DNA of 49,521 nucleotides from JBMTVN01 sp046047235 (GTDB lineage Bacteria; Verrucomicrobiota; Verrucomicrobiia; Limisphaerales; JAHDYP01): positions 1 to 49,521 of the forward strand of contig JBJOII010000016.1 in assembly GCA_046047235.1 (NCBI GenBank), given 5' to 3'. Shown here piece after piece: positions 25,016 through 34,800 of the stretch. The notes beneath the pieces were generated by a model. It had not been told where the DNA came from. It ran no database searches and saw only the letters and a list, made by a program, of their open reading frames with translations. Made by a program: the position numbers and the translations under genes. How positions within the stretch are numbered: position 1 is the stretch's first letter; every line of letters starts with the position of its first letter.

Positions 25016-26581
25016 TTAGCGACGCTTCAACAACCAATACTCCATGCTGTCCAGCACGGCATGAAGACTCGCCTCTATAATGTTCTCATCCACCCCAACC
25101 GTCCCCCAGCTGACTTTCCCATCAGAACTCTCCACCAACACCCGCGTGGTCGCCGCAGTGCCAGTCACGGAATCCAGAATCCGCACCTTGTAGTCAGTCA
25201 GTTGCACCTTCTTGATCTGCGGGAAGAACTCGCCCAATGCCAAACGCAACGCCGAATCCAGCGCGTTCACCGGGCCATCTCCCTCCGCCACGGTATGCGC
25301 CACTTCCTCACCCACCCGGACTTTCACAGTGGCCTCAACCACCGATTCCACTCCGTCCCGCCGCATCGAAACGTGATAGGCCTCCACCTTGAAAGGCGGT
25401 TCCTGATGCTTCAGAATCTTGCGGATGAGCAGCGCCAGGGAAGCCTCCGCCGCCTCAAACTCGTATCCCAGATGCTCCAGCTCCTTGATCCGGTTCAGGA
25501 TCGCCTTGAGCTCCGGGGTATCATTGTCGATCTGAAAGCCCAACTCCTGGGCCTTCATCACAATGTTGCTCTTGCCCGCCAGGTCACTCACCAGCACCCG
25601 CCGGCTGTTGCCCACCACCCCCGGATCGATGTGCTCAAAACTCCGGGCCACTTTCTGCACCGCATTCACGTGCATGCCCCCCTTGTGCGCAAAAGCCGTA
25701 ATCCCCACCCAGGGATGACGCGGGTCGTGCCGCACATTCGCAATCTCATCCACGAACATCGACAACTCCTTCAGCTTCCGTAAGGAAGCCTCCGGCAAAC
25801 ACCCCATCTTCATCTTCAAGGCCAGGTTCGGAACCAAAGTCGTCAAATTGCAGTTCCCGGTCCTCTCCCCGTACCCATTCAAGGTCCCCTGCGCATGACT
25901 TGCCCCGGCCAGAATCGCCGCCATCGCGTTCGCCACTCCCATCCCAATGTCGTTGTGCGTGTGAATCCCAATCCGGGTTCTCAGCCTCGCATGAACCGCA
26001 GCCGTGATCGTCGAAACCTCATTGGGCAATGCCCCCCCGTTGGTATCACACAAAACGACCACATCCGCCCCCGCCGTGGCCGCGGCTTCAAACGTGGCCA
26101 TCGCATACTCAGGATCGTCCTTGTAGCCATCAAAACCGTGCTCGGCATCGTAAACCACAAAACGCCCGTTCGCCTTCAGATAGCGCACAGTGTCCGCAAT
26201 CATCGCCACGTTCTCCGAAGGCGTCGTCCCCAATACCTCCTTCACGTGCAATAACCACGTCTTGCCAAAAATTGTCACCACCGGCGTCTCCGCCTCCAGC
26301 AACAACCGCACCTGCGGATCCTTCGCCACATCCGTGTTCTTCCGACGCGTCGACCCAAACGCAGCCAGACGCGCCTTGCGGAACTTGCGCTGCCTCGCCT
26401 GAGCAAAAAACTCAATGTCCCTCGGATTGGACCCGGGCCACCCCCCCTCAATATAGTGGAAACCCATCGACTCCATGCGCTCAGCCAACCGCAACTTGTC
26501 GGCAACAGAAAAGTTGATGCCCTCTCCCTGGGTACCGTCACGCAGGGTGGTATCGTAGATTTCAACTTCGGGCTTTTTCAT
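25016..26581 (-). CDS. cimA: (R)-citramalate synthase
   Basis: A 521-residue protein. The HMGL-like barrel opens with EIYDTTLRDGTQGEGINFS, metal and substrate residues appear in EGGWPGSNPRD and in IHTHNDIGMGVANAMAAILAGA, and NGYGERTGNCNL is the cis-elimination/CoA region. A C-terminal LeuA dimer/regulatory domain (about 390-510) is present. WPGSNPRD and length separate it from 2-isopropylmalate and homocitrate synthases and point to the citramalate branch. It condenses pyruvate and acetyl-CoA to citramalate, a threonine-independent route to 2-oxobutyrate and isoleucine. The C-terminal domain suggests feedback by isoleucine (family knowledge). It heads the valS-ispF group. Confidence 0.94.
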   Translation of the reverse strand: MKKPEVEIYDTTLRDGTQGEGINFSVADKLRLAERMESMGFHYIEGGWPGSNPRDIEFFAQARQRKFRKARLAAFGSTRRKNTDVAKDPQVRLLLEAETPVVTIFGKTWLLHVKEVLGTTPSENVAMIADTVRYLKANGRFVVYDAEHGFDGYKDDPEYAMATFEAAATAGADVVVLCDTNGGALPNEVSTITAAVHARLRTRIGIHTHNDIGMGVANAMAAILAGASHAQGTLNGYGERTGNCNLTTLVPNLALKMKMGCLPEASLRKLKELSMFVDEIANVRHDPRHPWVGITAFAHKGGMHVNAVQKVARSFEHIDPGVVGNSRRVLVSDLAGKSNIVMKAQELGFQIDNDTPELKAILNRIKELEHLGYEFEAAEASLALLIRKILKHQEPPFKVEAYHVSMRRDGVESVVEATVKVRVGEEVAHTVAEGDGPVNALDSALRLALGEFFPQIKKVQLTDYKVRILDSVTGTAATTRVLVESSDGKVSWGTVGVDENIIEASLHAVLDSMEYWLLKRR

Positions 26582-26662
26582 AGGTCTCCGCCAGAGCGGA
26601 ACGGGTCTTTTACGCCAGCAAACCTAACGTGCAAAGCCCAAAGGCAAGCCGCCAACCAGCGG

Positions 26663-26685
26663 TCAGGAGTCAGGAGTCAGGAGTC
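26663..26685. repeat. Triple 7-bp tandem repeat TCAGGAG
   Basis: TCAGGAG is repeated three times head to tail (26663-26683), followed by TC, in the 176-bp gap between cimA and the MATE gene. A C/T-rich stretch follows. No coding sense. Confidence 0.7.
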
Positions 26686-26730
26686 GGGGGGGACGCCCCT
26701 CTCCCCTCTACTCTCTCCCCTCTCCCTGCG

Positions 26731-26749
26731 GCGGCGCTCCGCGCGCCGC
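26731..26749. terminator. GC-rich hairpin just after the MATE transporter gene
   Basis: GCGGCGC and GCGCCGC form a 7-bp perfect stem with a TCCGC loop, located 8 bp downstream of the MATE stop on the minus strand. There is no T-run behind it in the minus direction, so an intrinsic terminator is only possible. Confidence 0.4.
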
Positions 26750-26757
26750 AAAAGCCC

Positions 26758-28107
26758 TCACCCCCCCTGCTGCCTCTCCTCTATCCGCGATAGCTTCCAC
26801 CCCCCAAACCAAAGCATGAACAGCGCCGCACTCCAGGTAACGAGGAAGATCCCCCACCATACTCCCTTCATCCCCCAGCCGAGCTGAAAGGCCAGCAACC
26901 AGAAAACCAGGCACGGCGCCACGATCTGCCGATAAAGCCCCACCCACAAACCGTAGATCGGCTTCTTGAGCCCCTGCAGCATGAAGACCGACTGGAACAG
27001 GATGACGTAACTCCCCAGGGTGATGGAGGCGATCCGCAGATACTCGGCACCAATGTGCACCACTTCGCGGTCCCCGGTAAACCACCCCATCATGGCACCA
27101 CCAAACAGGAACAGCAGGACACCCGCCACCCCCATCATCACCAATCCCGTCACCAACCCAACCCGGCGCGCCTCACGAATCCGGTCAAAACGGCGGGCGC
27201 CGTTGTTCTGCCCGGTCAAAGACAGAATGGCGATGTTCAGGCCGATCGTCGGCAGCAGGAAGATCTGTTCAATCCGGGTGGCAATCCCGTAGGCCGCCAC
27301 CCCTTCCTTGCTGAACCGGGCAATGAACCAGGTAATCACAAAAATACCCAAAGCCACGGTGAGCATGTTGAGGCTCGCTGGAAAACCCTGCACGGCAATG
27401 TCCCGATACAGCCTGCGATCAGGCCGGAACCAATCCCAACGCCAGCCGCGCCAAATACGCGTGTGCCTCACCTTGTAGAGCAAATACGCCGACCCCGCGA
27501 TCTGGATCACAAAGGTCGCCAGCGCAATGCCTCGCACCCCCATGGCCGGCAACCCCCAACCGCCGAGCATGAACCATGGATCCAGCACCACATTCAGCAA
27601 ACACCCCGCAATCAATACATCCCGAAATGTCCGCGTGTCCCCCAACGCGTTTAAGGTGGCATTCAAAATCGACTGGAGCATGAAAAACACCGTCCCCAAC
27701 AAAATCACGTTCATGTACTCCAACGAGAGCGATAAGAACCGCTCCTCCGCACCAAGCGCCCGGAAGAGCGTCGGAGCCATCCCCAACCCCAGCACAGTCA
27801 GCAGCCCCGCCAACAGGACCCCGAACGAAACCGATTGCAGGGAAAGATGATGTGCCTCCTCCATCTTCCCTTCCCCCATCGCGTTCGCAATGAGCGCAGT
27901 CGCTCCCTGCCCCACCCCGGAACCCATGGCCAGGATAATGAAGAAGATCGGAAATGAAGCCGCCAGCGCCGCCAAGGCGTCGGTCGAATGCAACCCGGCA
28001 TAAAACGTGTCCACCACGTTGTACATCGTGTTGAAGAAAAACCCGATGCTCGCGGGCATCGCGATGTGCCGGATCAGCTTGGGAATGGGTTCCTTAACGA
28101 GGTCCAT
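26758..28107 (-). CDS. MATE family multidrug/cation antiporter
   Basis: A 449-residue integral membrane protein with about twelve hydrophobic segments in two six-helix halves. Family features: FFNTMYNVVDTFYAGL early in TM1, ASFPIFFIILAMGSGVGQGATALIANAMGEG, and a second-half copy with GVAAYGIATRIEQIFLLPTIGLNIAILSLTGQNNGA. It exports organic compounds using a sodium or proton gradient; the substrate cannot be told. A GGGGGT-type Shine-Dalgarno precedes ATG 28107, and the preceding SDR gene ends 12 bp upstream, so the two are likely one operon. The drug or metabolite handled may be a product of the reductase (inference). Confidence 0.93.
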   Translation of the reverse strand: MDLVKEPIPKLIRHIAMPASIGFFFNTMYNVVDTFYAGLHSTDALAALAASFPIFFIILAMGSGVGQGATALIANAMGEGKMEEAHHLSLQSVSFGVLLAGLLTVLGLGMAPTLFRALGAEERFLSLSLEYMNVILLGTVFFMLQSILNATLNALGDTRTFRDVLIAGCLLNVVLDPWFMLGGWGLPAMGVRGIALATFVIQIAGSAYLLYKVRHTRIWRGWRWDWFRPDRRLYRDIAVQGFPASLNMLTVALGIFVITWFIARFSKEGVAAYGIATRIEQIFLLPTIGLNIAILSLTGQNNGARRFDRIREARRVGLVTGLVMMGVAGVLLFLFGGAMMGWFTGDREVVHIGAEYLRIASITLGSYVILFQSVFMLQGLKKPIYGLWVGLYRQIVAPCLVFWLLAFQLGWGMKGVWWGIFLVTWSAALFMLWFGGWKLSRIEERQQGG

Positions 28108-28119
28108 GTCATCACCCCC

Positions 28120-28833
28120 TTACCACCGGTAGGCTCCCACGCCACCGAACCTGTCCAGAAAACACCCGTGCTGCCCCTCAGACAGCTGCTCAATCGTCCG
28201 GACCATGGCCTCCGCACTTTCCTCAGCACTCAAGTCCGCACCGGCTCCGCCCATATCCGTCCGCACCCAGCCGGGACTGATCGCCGCCACCAGAACCCCC
28301 TTCGCCCCTAGCTCGTGCGCCAGCCCGATGGTCAGATGATTCAGAGCCGCCTTGGAAGCCCCGTAAAAAAAGTAACGGCTGTCCACTTTCGACCCCAAAG
28401 AACCCGCTCCGGATGAAATATTCACGAGCCGCGGCAACTGCCGCGATTCCAGAAGCAAAGGGAGAAACGCACGCGTCACTCTCGCCACACCGGTAACGTT
28501 GACCGCTAAGGTCCTTTCAAGGAGGGAGGCTTCCAAATCACTAAACGAAGCTTCCACCCCCTCCAGCAGCACGCCGGCATTATTCACTAGAACATCCAGC
28601 CCGCCAGAACTGGCCCGCACTCCCTCCACTGCCGCCGCCACACCCGCATCCTCAGTCACGTCCAAGCGAATGGGTAGAACCTGCCCGCCGCTGCCACCAG
28701 CCAGCGAAACCAACGCCGGCCCCGGTGTCACCGAACGATGCCCGGCAAATACCCGCTGACCGCACCCCGCAAAAGCACGGGCCAACGCCAGCCCAATACC
28801 CCGGTTCGCACCCGTGATGAGAATGTTCAGCAC
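28120..28833 (-). CDS. Short-chain dehydrogenase/reductase (SDR)
   Basis: A 237-residue protein if started at GTG 28833, which puts the nucleotide-binding motif ILITGANRGIG at residues 4-14, as in the classical SDR family. An ATG at 28935 would add 34 residues lacking SDR features, so it is less likely. Other motifs: NNAGVL after the fourth strand, NISSGAGSLGS with the catalytic Ser, and YFFYGASKAALN with the Tyr-x-x-x-Lys pair. It is an NAD(P)-dependent oxidoreductase of the C-factor/carbonyl-reductase-like subgroup; substrate unknown. It is divergent from the SGNH gene at 28954 and sits in an operon with the MATE transporter. Confidence 0.92.
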   Translation of the reverse strand: MLNILITGANRGIGLALARAFAGCGQRVFAGHRSVTPGPALVSLAGGSGGQVLPIRLDVTEDAGVAAAVEGVRASSGGLDVLVNNAGVLLEGVEASFSDLEASLLERTLAVNVTGVARVTRAFLPLLLESRQLPRLVNISSGAGSLGSKVDSRYFFYGASKAALNHLTIGLAHELGAKGVLVAAISPGWVRTDMGGAGADLSAEESAEAMVRTIEQLSEGQHGCFLDRFGGVGAYRW

Positions 28834-28953
28834 CGACGGCAAGATAGGGATCGCACCCCAAGGCTCAAGCCGCTTCGAAGGAAAATCTGTCTCCACCACC
28901 AGCGCCCGGAGTGTACTCGACACATCCAACGGCATATCCCAGCCTGTGCTGAC

Positions 28954-30375
28954 ATGGCGACGCACGGGCTGCCCAGTCCCGATCCCACCAAGGCCGGGGT
29001 TCCCCAAGAGGGGGCCCGCCCGGCTGCGTTACTTCGCACCGCAGCCGCCCTGCTGGCACTGTTGGTTTCCTTCGCTCTCTGGCTTACCGGAATCATCCCC
29101 GACTCCTGGCAGCCCTTCCTTCCCTCCCTCTTTGCCAGCCTGCTGCTGGCCCTCTACTGCTTCCTCCGCCTGCCCGCCTCCCGCCCCATCCTCACTCGCT
29201 GTCTCCTGCTTTACCTGACAGTCGGCATCACGCTCACCGGAGCCGACCTCACCCTCCGGGTGACCCTGCGCAACCGCTTCAACTATCGGCCACATGATAT
29301 GTTCATCCGCGTCTGGCAGCGCCTCCCCCTCCTGACCCGCTACCAGCAGAACGTCCACTATCATGGCCAGACCTACGGAGATCTCGCCGCCTTCTCACCC
29401 AACCCCGAACTTCAGGTCAGGCGAAACGTCGAGTTTGAAACCGACGCCTTCGGCTTCCGCAACCGACGCCAATCCACCCGCAGGGATGAGCCCTATGATC
29501 TGATCCTCCTCGGCGATTCGTTCGTGGCGGGATGCGGCAACTCCCAGTCCAATATCTGGTCCGAGCAACTGGAACAACGACACGGACTGCACACCTACAA
29601 CCTGGGCCTGCCAGGAGACCCAGGCCACGCCTACCTGAACCTCATTGCAGAAAGCCCTCGCCTCACTCTCCGCCCCGCAGCCCATGTGGTTCTCGCCATC
29701 TTCACCGGCAACGACCTCACCCAAGCTCTGCCGGAGGCCGTGGAGAACCTGCCACTCCCATGGCAAAAACCCTCACTCGCCTTCTATAACAGCTGTCTCG
29801 ATTTCCGGAACCATTCCTCCCTCCACCGCCTCTGGGAGAGGTTGCAGCTCGGCCGCGATCCGCTGGCCTCCCAACTCACACCCGACCAGTCCGGCCTCAT
29901 CGTCCGCTCAACCCCGGACGGCCAGCCCATGCTGTTCTACCGCCACTACACCTGGATGCTGGACGCCACAGAGGAAACCGCGAAAGTCGACTTCTTCGCC
30001 CCGGATCTCCAAAAGATCCTCCAGCACTGCCAGGCGTTCTGCGATACCCGACAACTCCAGTTCGATGTCGTGCTCATCCCAGCCAAGGAGGAAATCCTGT
30101 CGTGGATACTCGAATACAAAAGCCCCTGGTCCGGCTCAAACGAACCCTCCCTGCTTGGACGTCGACTCGCCCGATTCTGCCAGCAACAAGGCATCGGCTT
30201 CCTCGACCTCAAGCCGCACTTCGCGGCCGCCTCACGCGAACTTTACGAAACCCAGCAAAACTGGCTCTGGTGGCCAGACGATTCTCACTGGAATCCTCAG
30301 GGTTACCGCCTCGCAGCCGATCTGCTCCAGAAGTTCCTCCTCCAACCCAAACCGGAACCGGAGCAGACGCAGTAA
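28954..30375 (+). CDS. Membrane-anchored SGNH/GDSL-type hydrolase
   Basis: A 473-residue protein started at ATG 28954; the upstream in-frame extension would lie antisense in the SDR gene. Three hydrophobic helices (about 25-46, 52-72 and 78-98) anchor a C-terminal domain. That domain has LILLGDSFVAG with the nucleophile Ser189 (block I), YNLGLPGDPGHAYLN with the block II Gly, FTGNDL with the block III Asn, and WPDDSHWNPQGY with the Asp and His of block V. This is an intact SGNH catalytic set. Members with N-terminal membrane helices de-acetylate or acetylate surface polysaccharides, or are lipases; here an extracytoplasmic esterase acting on glycan is plausible. An ATP-grasp sugar-transfer-type gene lies 295 bp downstream. 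Confidence 0.88.
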   Translation: MATHGLPSPDPTKAGVPQEGARPAALLRTAAALLALLVSFALWLTGIIPDSWQPFLPSLFASLLLALYCFLRLPASRPILTRCLLLYLTVGITLTGADLTLRVTLRNRFNYRPHDMFIRVWQRLPLLTRYQQNVHYHGQTYGDLAAFSPNPELQVRRNVEFETDAFGFRNRRQSTRRDEPYDLILLGDSFVAGCGNSQSNIWSEQLEQRHGLHTYNLGLPGDPGHAYLNLIAESPRLTLRPAAHVVLAIFTGNDLTQALPEAVENLPLPWQKPSLAFYNSCLDFRNHSSLHRLWERLQLGRDPLASQLTPDQSGLIVRSTPDGQPMLFYRHYTWMLDATEETAKVDFFAPDLQKILQHCQAFCDTRQLQFDVVLIPAKEEILSWILEYKSPWSGSNEPSLLGRRLARFCQQQGIGFLDLKPHFAAASRELYETQQNWLWWPDDSHWNPQGYRLAADLLQKFLLQPKPEPEQTQ

Positions 30376-30377
30376 TC

Positions 30378-30482
30378 TCAGTCCTTCTTCGAACCGCGCC
30401 GGCTCGTGCGCATACACACAACCGTCAGCGCAGCCAGAAACACAATCACCACCAGCTCAGGCAGGGTTAACAGCGCAATCAT
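30378..30482 (-). CDS. Candidate 34-residue single-span membrane peptide
   Basis: A small open frame starting at ATG 30482. Residues 2-23 are a hydrophobic helix (IALLTLPELVVIVFLAALTVV) followed by a cytoplasmic-type positive tail (MRTSRRGSKKD). It lies 2 bp from the stop of the convergent SGNH gene, so it is antisense to nothing, and the third-position GC is high. TatA-like small peptides and regulatory membrane peptides look similar. A weak GGGGAC precedes the start. Too short to judge by composition alone; it may be chance. Confidence 0.35.
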   Translation of the reverse strand: MIALLTLPELVVIVFLAALTVVCMRTSRRGSKKD

Positions 30483-30670
30483 AACGTTTACGTCCCCGCT
30501 GCAGAATAGCTCGAACGCGAACCGATTACCCTCCGATCCAAGGGACATGTCAACTCGCCAGCACGGTGGCTTTAGCCGTTGATGCCCTGAATCAACACGT
30601 CATACGATCGCCCGGGACCAAACAAAGATACCCCAACCTCATAGCCACCACCGGCGTCCGCCCCTGAACC

Positions 30671-31786
30671 ATGACACCGTCCCCCGATTCAGCGCCACGC
30701 CGCCTACCCAAGCGGTTGGAAGTAATCATCAGAGGCCTCGGCCGAGCTGTCCGCACGGCAGTCAGCAACCGCCAATTCACCCCCCAAGCCATCGGGCTCG
30801 CCTATCACCTGCTGCACCATGAGCTCTATAGCCGGGAGGAAATCCAACGACTCAGCCTGCTCAACCTGACCGACAAAGCACGCGCAAAACTGCTCAGTCG
30901 ACGGAGCATGACCGCCCTTATGGAACGGCTGAACCCCGAACCCTGGCGCTGTCTGCTAAGGAACAAGGCCCTTTTCTACCAGCACTGCACCACGCTCCAA
31001 CTCCCCACCCCCAAGCTCCTCGCCCTGATCCTCCCCGGCAGAACAGGATGGATCCCCAAAGGCAATGCCCCCGGCTCACCATCCCAATGGACACGTTTTC
31101 TCGGCTCAGAGTGCCCCGCCGAACTGGCCGTCAAACCCATCAGCGGCAACTACGGCTCCGGCATCCGGATCCTGACACGCACTGACAACGGCCACTTCCA
31201 CCAGCTCGGAGACGAGCCCATCACTTGCGACAATCTGGCTGAACACCTGTTTCACGATCCAAACCACCCCGGCTACATCCTTCAGGAGCGCATATACAAT
31301 CACCCTGACCTCCTCGCCCTCAGCCAGGCCCAGGGCCTCCAGTGCGTCCGGCTCATCGTCATGACCGATCCCCAAGGCCAAAGCCACATCCTCCATGCCC
31401 ACCTCAAAATCATCGTCGGCGATAATCCCCACGATAACTTCCAATTCGGTAATAGCGGGAACCTCCTCGCCCGGGTCGATGTCACGACCGGAAGCCTCTC
31501 CAGCGCATTGAACCGCAATCCCTCTGGACCGGGTTATATCGAACTCACCCACCACCCCGGCACCCGCCAACAGATTACCGGCCTGAACCTGCCCCACTGG
31601 CCCGCAACCTGCCGCCTCGTCCGCAAGGCCAGCCAACTCCTCCAGCCGTTGCGAGTCATCGGCTGGGACGTTGCAATCACACCAAACGGCCCTGTCATCA
31701 TCGAAGGCAACTGGAACTCGGACCCGCCGAATCCTTTCCGCAATCTCGATACCTTCTGCGACGACATCAGACGACTGGAATCGTAA
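30671..31786 (+). CDS. ATP-grasp protein of the sugar-transfer-associated type
   Basis: A 371-residue cytosolic protein. N-terminal ~130 residues are helical and contain LLRNKALFYQHC. The ATP-grasp fold follows: ELAVKPISGNYGSGIRIL (ATP-binding lysine and glycine-rich loop), GYILQERIYNHPDL, CVRLIVMTDPQGQSHILHAHLKI, DNFQFGNSGNLLARVD, and the magnesium-binding end GWDVAITPNGPVIIEGNWNSDP. The pattern GWDVAITPNGPVIIEGN is that of the ATP-grasp family found beside polysaccharide and glycosyl-transfer genes, where it may join amino or sugar acids to glycans. The actual ligated pair is unknown. It is transcribed the same way as the SGNH gene but after a 295-bp gap. Confidence 0.85.
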   Translation: MTPSPDSAPRRLPKRLEVIIRGLGRAVRTAVSNRQFTPQAIGLAYHLLHHELYSREEIQRLSLLNLTDKARAKLLSRRSMTALMERLNPEPWRCLLRNKALFYQHCTTLQLPTPKLLALILPGRTGWIPKGNAPGSPSQWTRFLGSECPAELAVKPISGNYGSGIRILTRTDNGHFHQLGDEPITCDNLAEHLFHDPNHPGYILQERIYNHPDLLALSQAQGLQCVRLIVMTDPQGQSHILHAHLKIIVGDNPHDNFQFGNSGNLLARVDVTTGSLSSALNRNPSGPGYIELTHHPGTRQQITGLNLPHWPATCRLVRKASQLLQPLRVIGWDVAITPNGPVIIEGNWNSDPPNPFRNLDTFCDDIRRLES

Positions 31787-31820
31787 CCCGCCTCCAACCA
31801 ACTCGGCCTGCAATCAAAAA

Positions 31821-31851
31821 CCCCGTCCCACCCTCTGCAGGCGGGACGGGG
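31821..31851 (-). terminator. Rho-independent terminator of the PVC multidomain gene
   Basis: CCCCGTCCC and GGGACGGGG form a perfect 9-bp stem around a 13-nt loop. On the minus strand it is followed by TTTTT (31820-31816), a classical intrinsic terminator for the gene ending at 31888. On the plus strand it lies 35 bp after the ATP-grasp stop but lacks a T-run. Confidence 0.85.
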
Positions 31852-31887
31852 TAACAGAACAACCCCGGGCATCAATAACCACGGTTC

Positions 31888-34800
31888 CTAGTGAGAACCA
31901 TGGACGTGCCCCTCAGCAGCAACGGGCGCAGGTGGCAACTCCCGACTCGCCTCCAACAAGGCATCCGCATCCGCCACCACCACAAGCTCACCAAACATCA
32001 CCCGCCAATGCTCCGGATAGGTGCACAGGTAATCATACGTACCCGGTTTCTCCGGGGCAGTCAGCTTGAGCGTTTCCTTGGCTCCGGGCTCAAGCAGCTT
32101 GCTCGAGGCCCAGATCTTCGGGTTGTTCGGCACATAAACGCGCCCCTGCCGATCAGGATTCGGCGACATGGTCTCAGCCTGCTTGCCCACCTCCTCACGC
32201 GAGCCGGGCTGCGCAAACACCAGGTTGTGGGGCATCATGTCCTGGTTCTCCAAAATCACCTCAAACGGCTTGCCCGCCTCAACCACCAGCCTCGTGATGT
32301 CGTAGCGCATCGCCTCACGAACGGTCTTGATGACAAATACCCTGACCCCCAAATCAAGCAGGCCTTTCTGAATCGGACGCCCCACCTCCGCCGGCAGTAA
32401 TCCCGCCAGCTCAGAGCCCGCCTGAACCACTTCCACATACCCCTGTGAAGTGCGGTCAGCCGCAGGCACCCGCGCCGCCCATGCCAATATCGCCTCGGCG
32501 GCCTCCCGAGCCCCTGCCCCCTGCCAACTGCCACGCGGCACCTCCAGCAACGCCCGAGCGGCCCGAACGCGGAATTTATCCCGTCGCAGTTCCTCACACA
32601 ACCGCGCAAAGGTGTAGCCGGCATGCTCATCACCCAGAAGTGGCAGCGCTGCGATAGCCACCGCCTGTAGGTCCGACTGGGACTTGCCCCCGTCCAGAAC
32701 CTCCTTCAACTGTGGCGCAAATCGCGCCCGAACCGCCGGATCCAAAAACAGCACGATGCCCCCCATCAGAGCCAGCCGGTCCTCATCGCGGTTGCCCGCA
32801 TCAGCCCAGGCCTTGCTGGGCTCCCCGCCATCAGCAGCCACAACCGCCGCCCACGCCGCCGAACGCACCTCCCTCTGCGCCGCCTGCTTCGCCATCGACA
32901 GCAGATCAGCACGCCTCCCTCCAAGGTCATCCGGCATCACCAGCAGCAACTGCCCGAGCCCGCCACTGGCCTTGATATCCCCACGCCCGTTGTCCACCCG
33001 CTGTAAAGCCGCGAGCACCTCATCCGTCCGATCAGAAGACTTCGCTTCAACCAGCTGCATCAGTGCCGTGTTCCGTGTGTTCAGGTCATAGCCCGACCGC
33101 AGCAGACGCTCCTCCAGCACGGGGGCAACACCCTCGGCTCGCGCCAGCTCTGCGTCATTCAAACGCTGCAGGACACGGTCCAGCGCCACAGGATCCTTCG
33201 GCAAAAACGGCGGAGCCCCCGCAGGCTGCAATTGCCTCAAGGTCTCTTTGAAGGTGTATTCGAGATAATAGTCCGTCTCGTGCTTCAGGATCTCATGCGC
33301 CACTTCCAGGGCAGGATCACCCTCAAAGAAACTCGCCGCCCGCACCGCCTCCAGCCGCACTCTCGGAGCACTGTCGTTCGCCGCCACGCGCAGCAGGTCC
33401 AGAACGTCCTTCACCTCGTCCCGCACATAGCACAACACCCGAACTGCAGCGGCACGCGCCCTCCACTCAGGAGATACCAGCATCTGCCGCAATAATTTCT
33501 GGTCCACCTGATGATGCCACTGCATCACCCACAAGGCTTCCATAAGCAACGGCTGATCCTCGAGTTTCTCCCGGCTAAACTGCGACGCCCACTTGCGCAC
33601 AGCCGCCAGCACCTCGCCGGTGTCCCGCGACCCCAACTCGACCTTGGCCCGAATCCGTACGTCATCCTCAGGCGACCGCAGCAACTCCAGCAGGTCCTTG
33701 ATCGCAGCACCATGCACCTGCGGCGGGGTCAGCAACGGACTCCCCGCATAAGTCACACGATACACCCGGCCATGAGCATGGTCGCGGCTTGGATCCCGCA
33801 AATGATGCTGCATGTGGCCAATGATCGGATTGTGCCAGTCCAGGAAAATAACCGACCCGTCCGGCGCCACACCCACCGACGTCGGACGAAAGTTCGGGTC
33901 GCTCGATTGCACCAGCGGCTCCAGAGTAGTCCCTGTCACCCCCGACCCCTCCTCGTCCACGCGCACACGATAAATCCCCTGAAAACCAATCACGTTACAG
34001 TTCAGGAAGTTGCCCTGGAATTCCTCAGGGAAATGCCGACTGGTCAACATGCCCGTCCCCGCACAAGGCCGCGAAGGCCGATCCCAGAATTGCCTCAACC
34101 CGGAATGCTTCTGCGGATAATCCAACCGACCGCTAAACGCAGGCCCGTAATAGGTGTTGTTGCCCGTCGCATCCGTCACAAGATCCACACCCCACCGGTC
34201 AAATACCCGGCCATGCGGATTGGCAAAACCGTAGGGAATGTAAGTCTCGAACCGCCCGCTGCCCGGCTCGAAACGGAAGATCGCCGCATCGTTGTTCCTC
34301 ACCACACCCCACGCCGTCTCGATCTGCGTACGATGGAACACGCCATCGCTGAAATAAATCGCCCCGCCCGGATCCAACGCCAGGGCGTTGGCCGTATGAT
34401 GCGAGTCAGCCGAATCCAGCCCGCTCACCACCCGCTCCTTCCAGTCGGCCCGACCATCCCCATCCGTGTCCCTCACGAACCATACATCCGGCGCCTGCAC
34501 CAGAATCACCCCATCACGGTAAAACTGAAAACCCGTCGGCGCGTTGAGATCATCAATGAACGGCGTGCACTTGTCCGCCTTGCCATCGCCGTCCACATCC
34601 TCCAACACCAGCAAGCTGTCACCCTTCGTGCTCCATGGCGTGCGCTCAGGATAATTCGGCCACGCCGCAACCCACAACCGACCCCTGGTGTCAAAAGCCA
34701 TCTGCACCGGATTCACCAGATCCGGAAACCGCTCCTCAGAAGCGAACAGGTTCACCTCACACCCCGGGGCCAGCTTCATCTTCTGCATCGCCTCCTCACC

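Noticed and set aside
26663..26685. CRISPR-like direct repeats
   Set aside because: The repeat unit is only 7 bp, there are no spacers and no cas genes.
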